64,000 bases of DNA from contig JBCAML010000003.1 of the NCBI GenBank assembly GCA_038503075.1, positions 1,116,001 to 1,180,000 on the forward strand. Direction: 5' to 3'. Below are positions 1-12,997 of the stretch, piece by piece. The notes beneath the pieces are model-generated. The model saw only the letters and a program-made list of their open reading frames with translations, was not told the origin of the DNA and searched no databases. The DNA comes from Gyromitra esculenta (Eukaryota > Ascomycota > Pezizomycetes > Pezizales > Discinaceae). How positions within the stretch are numbered: position 1 is the first letter of the stretch; each line of letters begins with the position of its first letter. A program made the position numbers and the translations under genes.

Positions 1-818
1 ATATACTGTGCCTTCAATCTTGTGAGTTTCTATTCGCTATGTACTTGAGAGGTCGGCAGTTTTCTTTTTAGCTTAGTCTAGCTATTAATCGAACTAATAT
101 ACCGGATCGTTAAAGCTCCCGAAAGAGATGAAATGGTAAACTTTCTTTTTACGTACTAAACGCTAGCGGGGTTATACCGGGACTCTGGTAATTATAATAG
201 CTTACCAACCGGAATTCTGCCCATGTCTAAGAGTTAAAAAGAATAGTTGCTTTTCTATCCTACACAGCTCAACACACGCACTCGGGTTGTTCTCCGGGGT
301 CATGACTTGTTATGTCCTGCAACTAGGCTAAGAACGAACCATGTGTAGCGAATATCAATATGTATGATAGGTTACGAGTGAGTTTTTGCGAATTTATAAG
401 TGAGAAATATTAATGCCTTGTGGTATCTCACTTGTTGCACTTACGTGTGATGGCGCTGGAAGTAATCACAAGTAATCGCTTCCAATTTAAATGGATAGCG
501 TGATCTATATTATGCGGAAAAAAATGAAAAAGCCTTATTCTTTGGATTTGGGTAGGTAGAACCGGGAAACTAACTCAGGTACAGCCGCGGTTGATTGTGA
601 CGAGTAGTCACGGCTATATATCTAGATCCGTACATACGGGTACATGCGATTGGCAAGGAATCTGCAATGTGAAAAAACGCTATGAAAGGAACTATCGCAT
701 GGAGATAGAAGGATCACATAGTAGTACATGTAAAAATATCATTTCTTTTATCTCAAAGGCCTTTGGCGGAACTGTAGAAATATCCTATGTGTCTAAGATG
801 GCATCCAGATATCCAGTC
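1..818. other. AT-rich stretch without a recognised gene
   Basis: I see no convincing coding region here. A TACATGTA palindrome lies at 725-732. The plus-strand open frame over 591-983 is antisense to the cysteine-rich gene that follows and has no family features. Confidence 0.5.
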
Positions 819-1300
819 TCAAGACGTTTCCGGGGGCGTGTATACCAAGGGACAGAAGTATTTCGAATCTACCCACAAATATCAGTATCTCGAGATCTCG
901 CTCCTAGATGTCTATTTTTCCGAAGAACCCCCGATAGAGCCAACATACCACAATACCTAGGGCAATTGCAAACGGTCCCGTAAGGACATTGGACTATGCA
1001 GTCGTTAAGACATCCACATCCACACTCATACTTGAGATCTGAAGGACCACAATAATTTCGTATCATTAGCGGTTTTTAGTTTTGTGGGTAACGAAAAGAT
1101 ATCTTACCACAGTTCTTGGGGCAAGCGCAGACTTCCCCGGAGGGGCACTGGACTAGACAGTCGTTGAGGCAACCACAAGATGGAAGATAAGAGTCTTGAC
1201 GCCCTAAAAGCGCGCTGGCACCAGTGGCATCGACAGGAATTGCGGTACTCGAACCGATAATTGCGGCAACAAAAAAGAGCGTGATGGCGTTGAACTGCAT
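819..1300 (-). CDS. Small secreted cysteine-rich protein with a duplicated exon module
   Basis: Three-exon model, minus strand: 1300-1108, 1038-949, 868-819, giving 110 residues. The start is the ATG at 1300; the frame extends two codons upstream only through a GTG. Residues 1-19 form a signal peptide (MQF, a hydrophobic run, then SSTA), so the product should be secreted. Exon 1 ends with a seven-cysteine module of spacing C-x-C-x3-C-x3-C-x5-C-x-C-x3-C. Exon 2 (90 nt, exactly 30 codons) repeats it almost residue for residue with one extra cysteine; both contain CGCLNDC. Exon 3 opens with DSKYFC, like the DLKYEC opening of exon 2, and soon stops. Introns of 69 and 80 nt begin GTAAGA and GTATGT, have CTAAT and CTGAT branch points, and are both phase 1, so the module can be copied without frame loss. 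I do not recognise the family. Size, signal peptide and cysteines resemble fungal effector-like proteins, which is inference. Confidence 0.72.
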
Positions 1301-1607
1301 TTTCACCCCAATTAAAAATCAGAAATCAATTGTTTGATAGGCAAGCCACGTTCGTATAAATCAACAATGTGCTGGTATCTGGTCTGAGTAGAGAATAGTA
1401 GAGCTAGCACAGGATCTAGTAATTTATAGTCGTGGCTCTTCGCTGAACAGCTGCAATAATATTTCTGAATAAGCCCCAAGAGAAAGGGACGAGGATTAAA
1501 ACCTTTGTAACTGCCTAATAGCTATATTCAGGACCGAGATTCCGGAATACGAAGCAATTTAGTACAGCCGGCTACATTGTACTTGAAAAAAATAATAATC
1601 ATGATTA

Positions 1608-1805
1608 TTAGCTTTTTCGAGAGCCAAGACGTGTTTTTTCCGATGGCCCTGGCTCATATGTAAGGCCACAGCATTGGCAAATTTGATACCCGTACAATGT
1701 TGCACAAGAGTTATATGTATAATCAGTGTATGGGGCAATGTTGTTGCACTCCTTTAGCAAATAGCCTACAGCAACACACGGGAATCTCCGATCTCTCAAG
1801 CCCAT
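1608..1805 (-). CDS. Possible exon or short ORF with six cysteines
   Basis: An ATG-started frame of 65 codons with a cysteine cluster (ICQCCG near residue 45). It lies just upstream of the cysteine-rich secreted gene on the same strand. It has no signal peptide. A branch-like TACTAAT and a TTGTAG acceptor occur just upstream on the minus strand, so it could be an inner exon, but the frame after that acceptor is not this one. It may well be chance. Confidence 0.2.
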   Translation of the reverse strand: MGLRDRRFPCVAVGYLLKECNNIAPYTDYTYNSCATLYGYQICQCCGLTYEPGPSEKTRLGSRKS

Positions 1806-4155
1806 TCAGGCTGTTTGCTACAATTCAGCGGTTTAAAAATAAGATTAGTACAAGAATTTCAAAGCAAGAATAAAATAATAATCAGTGGTTTGACAATCAG
1901 ACTGTTTACCAGCCATGAAAACCAACCAATGGTCAATTCGAAACTGTACCAGAACCCCGTGACATTATTAGGTGACTATTTTTAGAGATTTATTCAAATA
2001 ATATAACTGCTGCAGGGTTACCTGCACGTGTAATGTACGTGACGAACTTCGTCATGGGGTATGCAATCAAGTAGAGCCATGGTATGGTTACAGGAAACCA
2101 GCCATTTAAGGAATGCCGATAACTTTGCGACAAGGGATTACATGCTGATCAGCACCCAAAAGCTTTCTACTCGATTGCTCGATCGTGTATCTTGTCAGTT
2201 GTTGCAATTGCGAGTTCGGACTCAGGTCCCTGTTGGAGTATAACTGTTAACGTTGACTGCTATGTTGTCCGGACGAGAGGGCGTGCGACACTCACGAGAT
2301 AGGTCAAGTTCCCGAGGACTTGTCCAATTTGTCTAGGCGAGATCGGGTAAGGAAACCTGGTATGTAGTACCATAACGTCCTCCCTGGGGGTGGTCGTTGT
2401 GTCCCCCGCTTTTACCATCGTGGGTCTAACCACTTTCCAAAAGGTGGCAGCCCGATTACTTTTGAAATCAGCTAGTAAGAAATAGTCGTCTATCACCATT
2501 GATGCGCGCGAGCCCTAAGACGAATCCCAAAAATTTAGAGTTTGAGGGATAAAATAACTGAGACCAGCTGAAAACAAAACAGTTTCGCGAGTGGGGCGAC
2601 TCCGCACATGCGGTCCTGTCAGGTTGGACTATGGAATCAGCTTGCGCAACACATCGGGGATAGTGGAGAATAAGTTGCATGCCGCAAGGGGGAGATTTCT
2701 CGTTTAGTTATCATAGACCTGAGTTCGTGATCGAAGCCTTGGGGTTCGCACGCAGCCTCTTCACTTGCATGGCCGATTGACCGACTGGTTCCACGAGTAT
2801 TCCTGCACATTAGAGAAACGGCCCCCTGCATCCTATTGCATAAACAACTCCATCAACAGTTGCATACTCATGGATTGGAAATGCACCATGCTAGAGTAGA
2901 ATACATGGTTGTGCTGTGTGATGAGCAGTGCCTGGAAGTAAAATATGAGAAGTGACCGCAACCGCAGAACACAGCGAGGTTGAAAAGTGATCTAATAAGT
3001 AACAAAAGGAGTGTCTCACGAGAATTCGAGGCCCTGGATATATAGACCTTGACCTAATTTATTTAGTAGTAAATCTCTTGGACCATTTTCAGGGGAACCT
3101 GGCCAGTGATAAGAGTGAAGTCAGTATTTTAGCGAGTGATATGCTGTGACGGTCTACGGACGTCATGGGCTTCCTGTATAATGGGATAGGGGTTCGTAGG
3201 TTTGTTTGGTGTAGAAAAAATTTGGCTCGGAGGTAGAAATGTAATCAAAATGAAACTTATATCACAAAATTGAACATAACAGACGTCCTATCGACCTTTA
3301 GAACTCAATTATAATGTTATCGATTCACTACATGAAAGGGAAACCCTCAAGTTTCGATGGCAGAACTTTTTGAATAAGTTCGTTGGTTGAGAAAGACGTG
3401 GTGGTATGTCATAAAAAGTCGGTTAATTGCTCAAACCATAAAAAAACCAAAAAATCAGCAAATAACTCAACTGCATGTTCCACCAACCTTTCTAGAATGA
3501 AGACTTTACTAGCTTTGAAGCTGAGGTGGAACATCGGTGTGGGCCTTCCATCCACTTATTTCACTGAAACTACTTTGAGGCGTTCGACCCGCTCAAATTC
3601 CAAGTATCCCGAGGAGGATTCGCTGGGACAGGTGCCGCTAATGCAGTATCGCGCGGTTACTCGGGACATAGGTGACACGAATTCTAGCAGGCATTTTGCA
3701 GACGAATCGTGAAGTGACTTAGAGTCTTTTTCGGAAATTTGGGTCAGTAACAAACTCTGTGACTGATCTACCATCGCGATTTGGCTGTCGAACTTCTATT
3801 GCAGGAAAGGGGTACCCTTTTTACGTGACGGGTGGGCGTATTTTGTCACGGGGAGTCACTCGGTGGTATATTCTATGATAATCATGCCGCTGGCGCTAAC
3901 TAGCGTGGCGTTGGACTTTAATAAATTGTTATTCTTAATGGAGCTAACTTGCTTTGAACGATATGGCGTACTATGAATACATGTACTTTAGTTAGGTACA
4001 TGTAGTAATGATTAATATTCAACTGGCACCTAAATGCCGAAAATCTATAAAATTTGGAACAAAAGCTTAAGTGGTAAGTATGGATGCTCAATGTCATAAA
4101 CTCCAACGAGCAAGCTTAGGACCTATGTGCTAAAATACAGAAGCTCACAAACCGC
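1806..4155. other. AT-rich gene-poor stretch
   Basis: Only short open frames with no signal peptide, domain motif or splice-linked neighbour are seen. Two TACATGTA palindromes lie 11 nt apart at 3978-3985 and 3997-4004. Confidence 0.5.
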
Positions 4156-4521
4156 CTAAAAACGTCTCCGTAGTGATGAAATGAGACTGGGGGAGTTCAC
4201 GTGCACCCCACGTGTGTGTAGAGTGCGGAGGTTATTTTCACGAGCAACGACCTCCGCAGCCCTCTCCATGGCTTGAGAAATGATATGGACAAACTCGTCT
4301 TGCTCCATCCACTCCCTATATTGTCGCCTCCTCTCTGGCGTGCTTCTAATCGTATATGCTGGTGAGTCTGTATCAGTGGTGGATCTCACGAGCCAGTAGA
4401 CAAGGCCACAAGCGCTTGCAAGAAGACAGAAGGATTTGATGTCAGTTACCTTTTGGATAAGGTCACAGATGAGAGCGATGATGCTGAGGTTCAGATGGAT
4501 TGAGGCGAGGAAAGCTGACAT
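4156..4521 (-). CDS. Hypothetical small membrane protein
   Basis: An intronless frame of 121 codons from the ATG at 4521; the frame runs 12 codons further upstream but only from a GTG. Two adjacent hydrophobic stretches (about residues 7-20 and 29-45, the latter containing SACGLVYWLV) could be one hairpin or two membrane segments. They are followed by a charged, probably helical tail (RRRQYREWM, MERAAEVVAREN). No family is recognised. Base composition is higher in GC than its flanks, which favours a real gene, but no homology or expression evidence is available from sequence alone. Confidence 0.5.
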   Translation of the reverse strand: MSAFLASIHLNLSIIALICDLIQKVTDIKSFCLLASACGLVYWLVRSTTDTDSPAYTIRSTPERRRQYREWMEQDEFVHIISQAMERAAEVVARENNLRTLHTRGVHVNSPSLISSLRRRF

Positions 4522-7377
4522 GATTGTTGTTTGGATTACGGTATACGTATAACACACGATTCACAGTAATATTAATGCGTGGATATAAAAGAGTTAAAAG
4601 AGAGAGGTTCCTTTTAAAGGGATTTTACTTGAAAACTATACTTTTCAAGTAACTATATATCATGGTTGACTTGAAGATGGTTTTGAGAGATGTCTCTCCA
4701 AGCCTTGCAATTATCAAGTTAACAACGGACCATGGAAAGCTCCTAGCCCCGGTGATGGGTCAAGTCACCCCGAAACCCCACAAAACTATTTTTTGTAGCA
4801 TTCTAAGTTAGCTGTTATAGGTTCTTTATGGAATTATAGATCCCAAACCATTCAGATCGAGATTAGTGAGTTTGGCGTATCACAAATTCTTGGGGGATAC
4901 ATGTAGACCTAGGTAGATGTGGGGCGGTGAGACCAATGCCCATGGCTCCGAGGAGCATTTTCAATGGAATTCAAGATTGTGATGTCACAGACCACCTAAC
5001 ACGCGCTGATAATATCAGATGTAAGTAAGATAGCAGATCTAATATATATTACCGCTGTTTATATAGTGTTTGTCTAGGTATATATATGCGAAGAAAGATA
5101 CATATCTAGCCAAACTCACAACCGGTTTATTGAATTACTATCCAAAAAATGGGTTATTGATCTTCAATTCTTTACTCTAACTAAAGTGAAGAGTGAACAT
5201 TGAACTTCAAGCGGAAGAAGGGGCCGGTGCGCGCATGAGAGGGAATTCTCGCCGTTTCAATTGTGTTGGTGGTTGTGCAACCAGTATCAATCCCCCAAAA
5301 CGGGAGCAAATGCTACGACTATCGGGACCGGTCTCCTTTAGAACTCAAAACAGGATGAGGGGTTACCATAAGATTGTAGTTCTCCGTATTGCAGTCATAA
5401 CCACGCCGAGAAGGTCTCGGACATCCCACCCAACCAATCCCTCTTCAGAAAGCCTTTTAGACGTATGTAAAAAACCGAACTCACGATTGGGCTCGAGAGT
5501 AGCATGCAGTTTCTGAGTTTGATCCTCCATATCATTAGTCTCGTTCGTGGTACAGGCTGGTGAAGGTAGCCCCGCTCTATGGCCATGGGGCACTCACGGT
5601 TTGCATCGAAACGGTCTCGATTCTTATATTTTTAATCAAGTAATATAACCATATTTTACATTGTAATCCGCCAATATCAAGTTCCTATCTTTGTGTTTCT
5701 TAAGTTATTCCCCTCGCTAAACTCATATGACCGTAACATCATACTTTGTAGCCAGAATACCAAACCCCAATGGGGTTTTCCTAGAACAGGTTGCTACAGC
5801 AAGATTGATTTCGTCTTTTGTAAACATCCTATAGGCTTCTTATAGGCAAGTTAAAAGATATCAAGGCTTAATATATGACCCTAATCTAGAAATGTTCGTT
5901 GTTGGATTGCCCCATATGCATTAAGTATGCCGATAGTGAATTATCATGTCTAGGTCTGGCTGCAACCCCATAGCCACGTCTCACGATCGAGTCAAAAAGA
6001 GTGTTTTTCTTCCCATTCTAGATCTAACGTTGAATTTACTCTTGGAAAGGCACGATTAGGAAAATAAAAATTACCAGCGATCTCTAAATATATATAAAAG
6101 TGGATGGGAACGAGTCTACTCAAGTCCGGAAATTTACAACCTAAATAACGGGTCGCAGAAACCAATGCCTCTGGATATATAGATTCCTTTGATAATTCAA
6201 ATATTTTTTTAGGGGGGTTTTCTTCCAAGGTTCTTAACCCTTTAATTTAAGCTGATACGGAAAGAGAAGGTTTTCCCTAGCCCTATTTTGATTGGCCAAG
6301 ATCAGATGTGAGACCGTTCCTCAATAACAAGCCTAAGCCCAAGTTGATCATGAAGTACGAAAAAAAAGGCACCTGTTACCGCTATCATTCGAGTGACTGT
6401 TAAGACGGAAGTTTCCACAAATTAAGATTGGCGATTAACCCTAACCCTAATAATGAGAGGTGGGACAAGACTATACCACTTTTGGCACGTAGCTATGCAA
6501 CTAAGCCTTTGCACATTTTAACAAACATCGCTATTAAAAGAGATCTGGATTGCTCAGCGTTGCGGGGAATACATATAACGGACCAGTAATTATGAAGACC
6601 TACTGAAAGCGATATATCATGATTGGGATGATCTTATCATCCCTAGTTACTTGTACTCTGGGTCAATCAGGCTAAATTCATGGTTAGATGATATCATACC
6701 AAGAAGCACGAGCTACCTTCTCTACTGCACTGTAGGCAGCAAGTTTAACGGTGAAATATATCGTGTTTTGAACTTAGAATGACGGAACTAAAGAAGTTCG
6801 CAGCCTTATCGAAGCATTTAGATGAATGGAACAGAGACAAAACCTCGGTAATACAGGCAGAAAAGCTTGTAAGTACCTGTTTTCTCACTATTTTATTTTA
6901 TTTGGATAGGATTGTGGGGTAGTAAGCTTAAGGGGCAACTGGGGCGGGAATCTAGAGCATAAATCGAATTGGTGCGCTAACTGAAGATCCCCTTGACCAT
7001 GACGACAACGGAATGACGTCTATGCTGCCTCATTTTCGCTTTTGGGCCACAAGGTGACCAACCTCTCCCCAGCTTCTGGGAAACGGACAAGAACCCTATC
7101 GCCTCTCCAGCCTTTTAACAATTCAATTGATATTCAGAAAAAGAGTGAAAGAAACGGAAGACCTCTACTACATCTTCCGTCTACCGCAATCCCAGTACTT
7201 CCCTTCTCCCTCCATTCAACCTTTTCTCCCGTTTTCTCTTTCCCACGCATAGGATATTCGATAATTGCCCCTCCTCCTGGCTAAGCGCAGCCACCCCCCC
7301 GTATCACACGCACTCCACCCCACCCCACCCCGCAACTGGCAATATTCAGCGGTAGCAGTGCTTTGCAGATAGTTACC
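4522..7377. other. Gene-poor stretch upstream of the Zn2Cys6 gene
   Basis: No gene is recognised. Two tandem CCCTAA units lie near 6438-6449 and one TACATGTA at 4898-4905. The last 350 bases turn pyrimidine-rich with repeated CCACCCC before the transcription factor start, which fits its promoter and leader. Confidence 0.5.
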
Positions 7378-10300
7378 ATGGATATTGGCCCGGGGCTGAA
7401 ACAAGAAACGCCTTCTCTTGCTCCAAGCTCTGATCATCAGATATCTAGTAGTGGCGCCACTCCACAGGAAATGGGTGTTGAGCAGACTGTTGAGGGGGAT
7501 ATGAGTATATCGATAGTACCGTCGCCTCAGGATGATGATGCCCTTACGTTATTACCAGAAGTTCAAGCAACTGGACGGCCTGTTGGGTCAAAAAGACCTT
7601 TCCAAAGACGAAGGAGAAGTAGAGCATGTGACGCTTGCCGCGCAAGGAAGACGAAGGTGAGACGATTTGTCTTGTGTCAGGACTTTTCACGATTAAGCAT
7701 AGGTTCTGATATTTGATGAATTGGCATAGTGTGATACTCCTGATCAAGGACCTTGTTCAGCATGCGTATCTGCCAGCCTAATATGTAAATTTTCGGGAGG
7801 CGAGGATAGAAGACGAGCAGGACCAGCAAGGTGGGATTTTGAATCTTTCTCATTGAACTTTTATTTTGATGAATTGCCACTAAAAGCCTTCCTCGAAGAC
7901 GCGTGCGGGCCCTCGAGAGCACAGTACAAGAGTTGCAACGAAAACTCAGTGAGGCAGAGCAAAAACTTCGGCAAGCTGGCCTCCTGATCGGAAGTGATCA
8001 TGATTCTCCCAATGAAAAGCAACTTCACTCGCCCGTGAGATCAACCTCCACCGAACTTAGCATCGCATCCGCAAGCCCTCATTTTAGCGGATCTTCGTCT
8101 ACACATGAACACCCCGGCATACATAGAACAGCTTCACAGACTAATGCGTACGCTGAACCAATATCGTACAGTGGTTCTCGGAAAACTGAAGATAGAGAGG
8201 AACGGTATCAAGAGGATGGAACTTCCTGGGATCACCATATTTTTGGTCCGAGCTCATGTCCTTCGTTTCTGCATTCATATAAAGACTATCTTTCACGCCT
8301 TGGATACCGTCCTCCTCACGCACCAAACCCTCAAGAAACTAGCGGCTTACCCCCCTCACCACCGTCAACAACAACACGGATATTGAGTTCGTCGGCGCCG
8401 GGTAAACACCTACCGTTAGATTTACGTGCGCTACTTCCTCCCATTGGGCTAGCAAAGCAATTGTTTGAGGTTTTCAGGAAGACTGTGCAGAACTACACAC
8501 CCATATTCTGCTGGCCATCATTAGAGAAGAAGATTGACAGAGCATGGAGGTTACCTATCTGGGATACTGACGCCGAGTCTGTGAGGAGTGTGTTTTGTGT
8601 GATTACCATGCTGCTGGCGGTGGCAAGCCAGTTTATTGAACCAGAGGAAGTAGATGAACCCCAGGGAGGGGATTGGGCAGATGTGCAGGCGCGGTACGTT
8701 TATTTTTGACCGCTCATTTGAAAGGCGCTTACTGAGTATAGAGACCGGGTGATAGGAACGGATGGATGTTTTTTGAGTTTGGTAGCAAGTATTCGAATTT
8801 GAATAATCCAGATTATTCGATTGATGATGCCATATGTATAAACTTTGGATTTTTTTATATATATTTTTTTGTTTTGCTGTTTCTAATATTAACTTTTGAA
8901 AAGATCTCCTGCTCATGGCCCTCTATCTCGACAAGGCGTTTCTCCCTTCTCCATGCTGGATGATAACGGGCGCTATGGCCCGCGTCTGCCAGGATATTGG
9001 CATCTACCGCAGCACCCCTTCCGGCCTCTACAATGCCATCGAAGTCGAATGTCGAACTCGGTTGTTTTGGTCCGCCTACATACAAGACCGCAAGATTTCT
9101 TTAAAGCTTGGAAGACCTGTGATATTCCGAGACGAACACATTGACGTTGGTCTCCCGGGCCTTCCCGGCGTAACAAGTAAGTCTGGCGAGGACGAAGGAT
9201 CAAGGCAGGATAAAAATCAAGATGGTCCTTCTCCAGCTGTTTTGAGCATGCAGGAAAGGCAAAGTGATTTTGATAATGATCAGACGAAAAGCTCACTGCA
9301 AACCTTTAAGGCGACAATCTTTATCGCGAAGACGAGCGAGGCGCTGCTTAATATTAAGTTACAGCAAAATGGTGGACCTGAGGATATTAAACATCTACAG
9401 ACCATCGATGAAATGCTGAAAAAGGCATGGGAGGTCTTCCCATCAGAATTGACTGATTTGTCGAGGTTAGATGTGTTGGACCTACCAGCGGTTCGACGTA
9501 AGATTTCCTCCCAGTACAATCATTGACTCCGTAAGAGACTGTTAGGCCAGCCACTGATCCTAATTCCCAACCAATAAATAGCTTTATTCCATCTCCAACA
9601 CTCTCGCATAATCCTCTACCGCTACTTCACGGACTTCACCTCATCTCCCGTTATTCTTCGTGAATTTCGTACATTTTGCCTTGCGCAGTCCATCCAAGTC
9701 GCCAAGATCACATCCCACATTCTCTCACGTGTCAGTCAGATTCAAGAATTTGACCATCTCTTTGGCCTACGCACTGACGAACTCGTCCACATTCATACCT
9801 TCCGCGCGGCAACAGTCCTCCTCCTCGGCCACTATTGCCGCGACCGTTCACTTCTTAGTGTATCAGCCGAGGAAGTCGACCTCTGCGCGAGAGCCCTCAG
9901 AAGCGTGGCGAGAAGCCACTACCTAGGACAGAAATTACTGAAGCTATTTGAAGGCTTTGCAAAGATGTTCGGATACCAGGTTGGTCTAGCAGGCGAGTCT
10001 ACAAACCTGAGCCAGAATATTGCAGAGGAGGAAGAAAAAACGGAAGACCTCCACACCACCCCGACCCCAACCCCTACTCCAACCCCTACTCCAACCCCCC
10101 CACACACAAATTCATGGACGACCCCAACATCAGCCAACCAACCCGTCTCACTTGCTCACGTCAACCATTTCGGAGGGTACACGGAATACCACCAATCACA
10201 GCTACAGTCACAAACAGCCGCACCACGGTGGATGCCGGCAACCTCTACTACTCATGCCCCGCACCAGGAAGTTCCGCCAGAGATGGTCCATCCAGGGCAT

Positions 10301-10495
10301 CCAGGGCATTCACTAAATAATACACATGCAGGGTTGGTATTTATGGATCCAGGAATGCCTGGAGGTGTTCCGACAGCAGTGCAAGGGGGGGAGGTGTTAC
10401 CGCAGATTGATTGGGATGCGTATCAGCAGATGATGCAGTTTGATCCGAGTTTTGAACTTTATATGAGTGGTCCTAATGATCGTTATTTTCATTAG
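7378..10495 (+). CDS. Zn2Cys6 fungal transcription factor
   Basis: Six exons: 7378-7656, 7730-7830, 7887-8693, 8742-8788, 8904-9497, 9582-10495, in phase throughout and encoding 913 residues. The start is the ATG in ACCATGG at 7378. The binuclear zinc cluster is complete only after joining exons 1 and 2: Cys84-x2-Cys87-x6-Cys94-x7-Cys102-x2-Cys105-x6-Cys112. A basic linker and a leucine-rich coiled coil (about 133-162) follow, as in dimeric Gal4-type factors. Residues about 315-600 fit the fungal-specific transcription factor domain, with a NLLLMALYL helix created across the exon 4/5 junction. The C-terminal part is low complexity, with a Thr-Pro run near residue 770. Family knowledge predicts a nuclear, sequence-specific regulator; the target pathway cannot be told. 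Two acceptors are AAG rather than CAG or TAG (7886, 8903), and exon 4 is only 47 nt, so that junction is the least certain. Confidence 0.85.
10064..10100 (+). repeat. 12-nt tandem repeat encoding Thr-Pro
   Basis: Roughly three copies of the unit CCAACCCCTACT within the last exon of the transcription factor give a Thr-Pro repeat. The unit length keeps frame, so copy-number change would only lengthen or shorten a disordered region. Confidence 0.8.
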
Positions 10496-12997
10496 AGATA
10501 GTAGTTGTTGGTTCCCTTTATTGAATTTTTTTTATCAGGGCTCGGTGCATATATATTTTATATTCGGAAGGGTGGATTACTTTTAGTAGGATATATATTC
10601 TTTTAGTATTAAAACTATTTTCTATGACGATATGTACCATAGCTATTATCAGGATTGCTTCGCTTCAGCGTAGTTGTGATTCAACATAAGGAAGTTTGGT
10701 GACTCACGAATCAGAATTAAATGTTCCAGAGCCTTGATTGGATACATACCAACGACTTTCTAGGTTCTCCGTCCATTGTTCTTGTTTCTGGATGGTCGGT
10801 ATTGAGAGGATTTGCCGGTTTTGAGATTTTCTATCAAGATTCTCATACGGATAGATTTGAGAAATTCTGCACTGACGGCGATTCAAGTCCCTTTATATAA
10901 ATTACATCCACTGATCGATTGAAATACCTTAAACGTCATATTATGCCCGCTTTCCTCTTTTATACGTCAGTTGCCCATATTAGGTTCACCGGTCGAGATG
11001 ATTTCTGCTGCAGGATCGGGAAAAGAAGTACAGGATCAACAAATCTATCAACGAAGCTAGCGAGCTTGCCAGGATTAAAAAATGCAGCTCTCATGGTATT
11101 CTAGGTACTTCCCCGCACGAATCGAAGGGCGGAGCAAACTTGATTACCGAGATGTCGCCGAGGAACAAGCTATGACACGGACATTAGATTCAGCTCAAGT
11201 CCTAGTGCGCCCATGGCAGGATGTACCCATTAATAGTGTGTTGTGACAGACACTTTTAATTGACCTTTATACCAAAAATTACAGAGTACAGTAGAAGTTA
11301 AGGAGAAGTCAAGTGATGCTAAGAGGTCGAAATAAGAAGTTACGAAGCACTTACTGCTACTATTGATTGCTGCAGAGCAAAGAAAAAAACAGGAAGAGTT
11401 TAGCGAGTGGTAGAAACAGAATTACCAAACTCTTCTAGGCAAAAACCACGCCACTTGGACGTCTTAACTAGCGCGGTTCTGGGTCTGGTATACGTATGGA
11501 CTGATAAATATAGGTGCTTTAGAGGGGCATCAAATGTCTTCCCAGAAAGATTGAAAGTATTTCAGAAGCTATGAGTTTAGGATGGCTGCATCTTATTGTT
11601 GGTTGTCAAATAACCAACTTTCAATACTGTAACCAAAAATAACGCTGTGACGCAACCCTTTCTGAGCCCGAGTTCTCCATGATAAAAAATTAAAAAATTA
11701 TAATTCCTACGAGAGCGCGCATACAAAACGCTTTTCCTAAAGCCCGCTAACCCCCCCCCCTCTCTCACATATACCACCCAGAATCCTCGCTCCCCAAATT
11801 ATTGCAAGATTTTTGTTAGCTCTGTCATTGCCAATAATTTCCGTGAGTAAATTAAGTACAGTATCCACACATGCACATGTACACCCACTGATCCCTTATA
11901 CCGTATAGCAGTTTAATACGGAATTTCAACTAATGCTCTTCTAGAACCATATTTAAAAAATTCTGACTAATATAATCTCGACCTCTCAATTTTCCACTTT
12001 ATCAAACCCCAATTGCAAGTGTATCACACAAACTCACTCGCCTGAACCCCCCTCCTCCCATACACAACATTCTATCCATTTATAATCTCCATGGTCACGA
12101 TAATTAGTACAATTAGAATACGTTCGCCAAAAAACGTCCCCCGCCGCCGCCGTCACCCCTTCCCCCCACTTAAAATAAAGATAAATAAATAAATAAAAAT
12201 ACACCCCTTTATGGTAGAAAGCAGCGATATCTTGACTATTAACCAACATAGGTAACATAACCCCCACCTCCCCTTCCGATACATTTCCATCCCTGTAATC
12301 AAGAAGGGTGGGGGAGGGGGGAAACTTCCAACCATAAAATAAGGACAATTAAGCTCCACGCACACGCAAAGGGATATCTTTTAATTTTGCAAGTCGTTTA
12401 CCATCCTTCCATCGCCTACATTTAAAAGGAGGAAAAAGGAAAAAAAGATGGTCCGTGATAAACTAGAGAGAGATGATCGAGAGCCCTGTATATGAATGAC
12501 TAGGCTAGGGGGGTGGGAGTGGGGGGGGATGATATCGTCTACGAGTTTTTGTCGGATTGGGAGAGCATTATATATATAAGGAACCGCAGCCTAGGCGCGC
12601 GATCTAGTTACAGCCGGCCTCATATGCATACAGCGCTATATATAGCGGATATAGCAGATATCGGAAACCCAAAGGAAAAAGAACAAGAAATTGTGCGCGC
12701 TGAGGTGAATTCCCTAGTGACAATTAAACAGAAAGGGTAAACGAGACACTGAAGTAAATTGAAAAACCCCCAAATATTCACCCGCTTTCCCTATATAAAA
12801 AAAAAGAGAACCAAACGTAGTAAAACCAAGTACCAAGAAAAATAATCCCTCGCTCACACCACCCGCAAAGTTATAAAATCACACTCATACAAATCACCAA
12901 CATTACCATACTCTAACCATACTTAAACCCTTACAAGACTCTATTTGCTCTCGGATGATCATCGAAAGTATTACTAATCTAATATTATTATTTTCAA
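10496..12997. other. Intergenic stretch between convergent genes
   Basis: This separates the plus-strand transcription factor from the minus-strand hydrolase, so both 3' ends face it. It holds a short AAAT-type microsatellite around 12178-12200 and several poly-C and poly-T tracts. I see no supported gene. Confidence 0.5.

Noticed and set aside
12034..12365. Two overlapping minus-strand frames near 12.2 kb
   Set aside because: They run through an AAAT microsatellite and poly-C tracts; composition artefacts.
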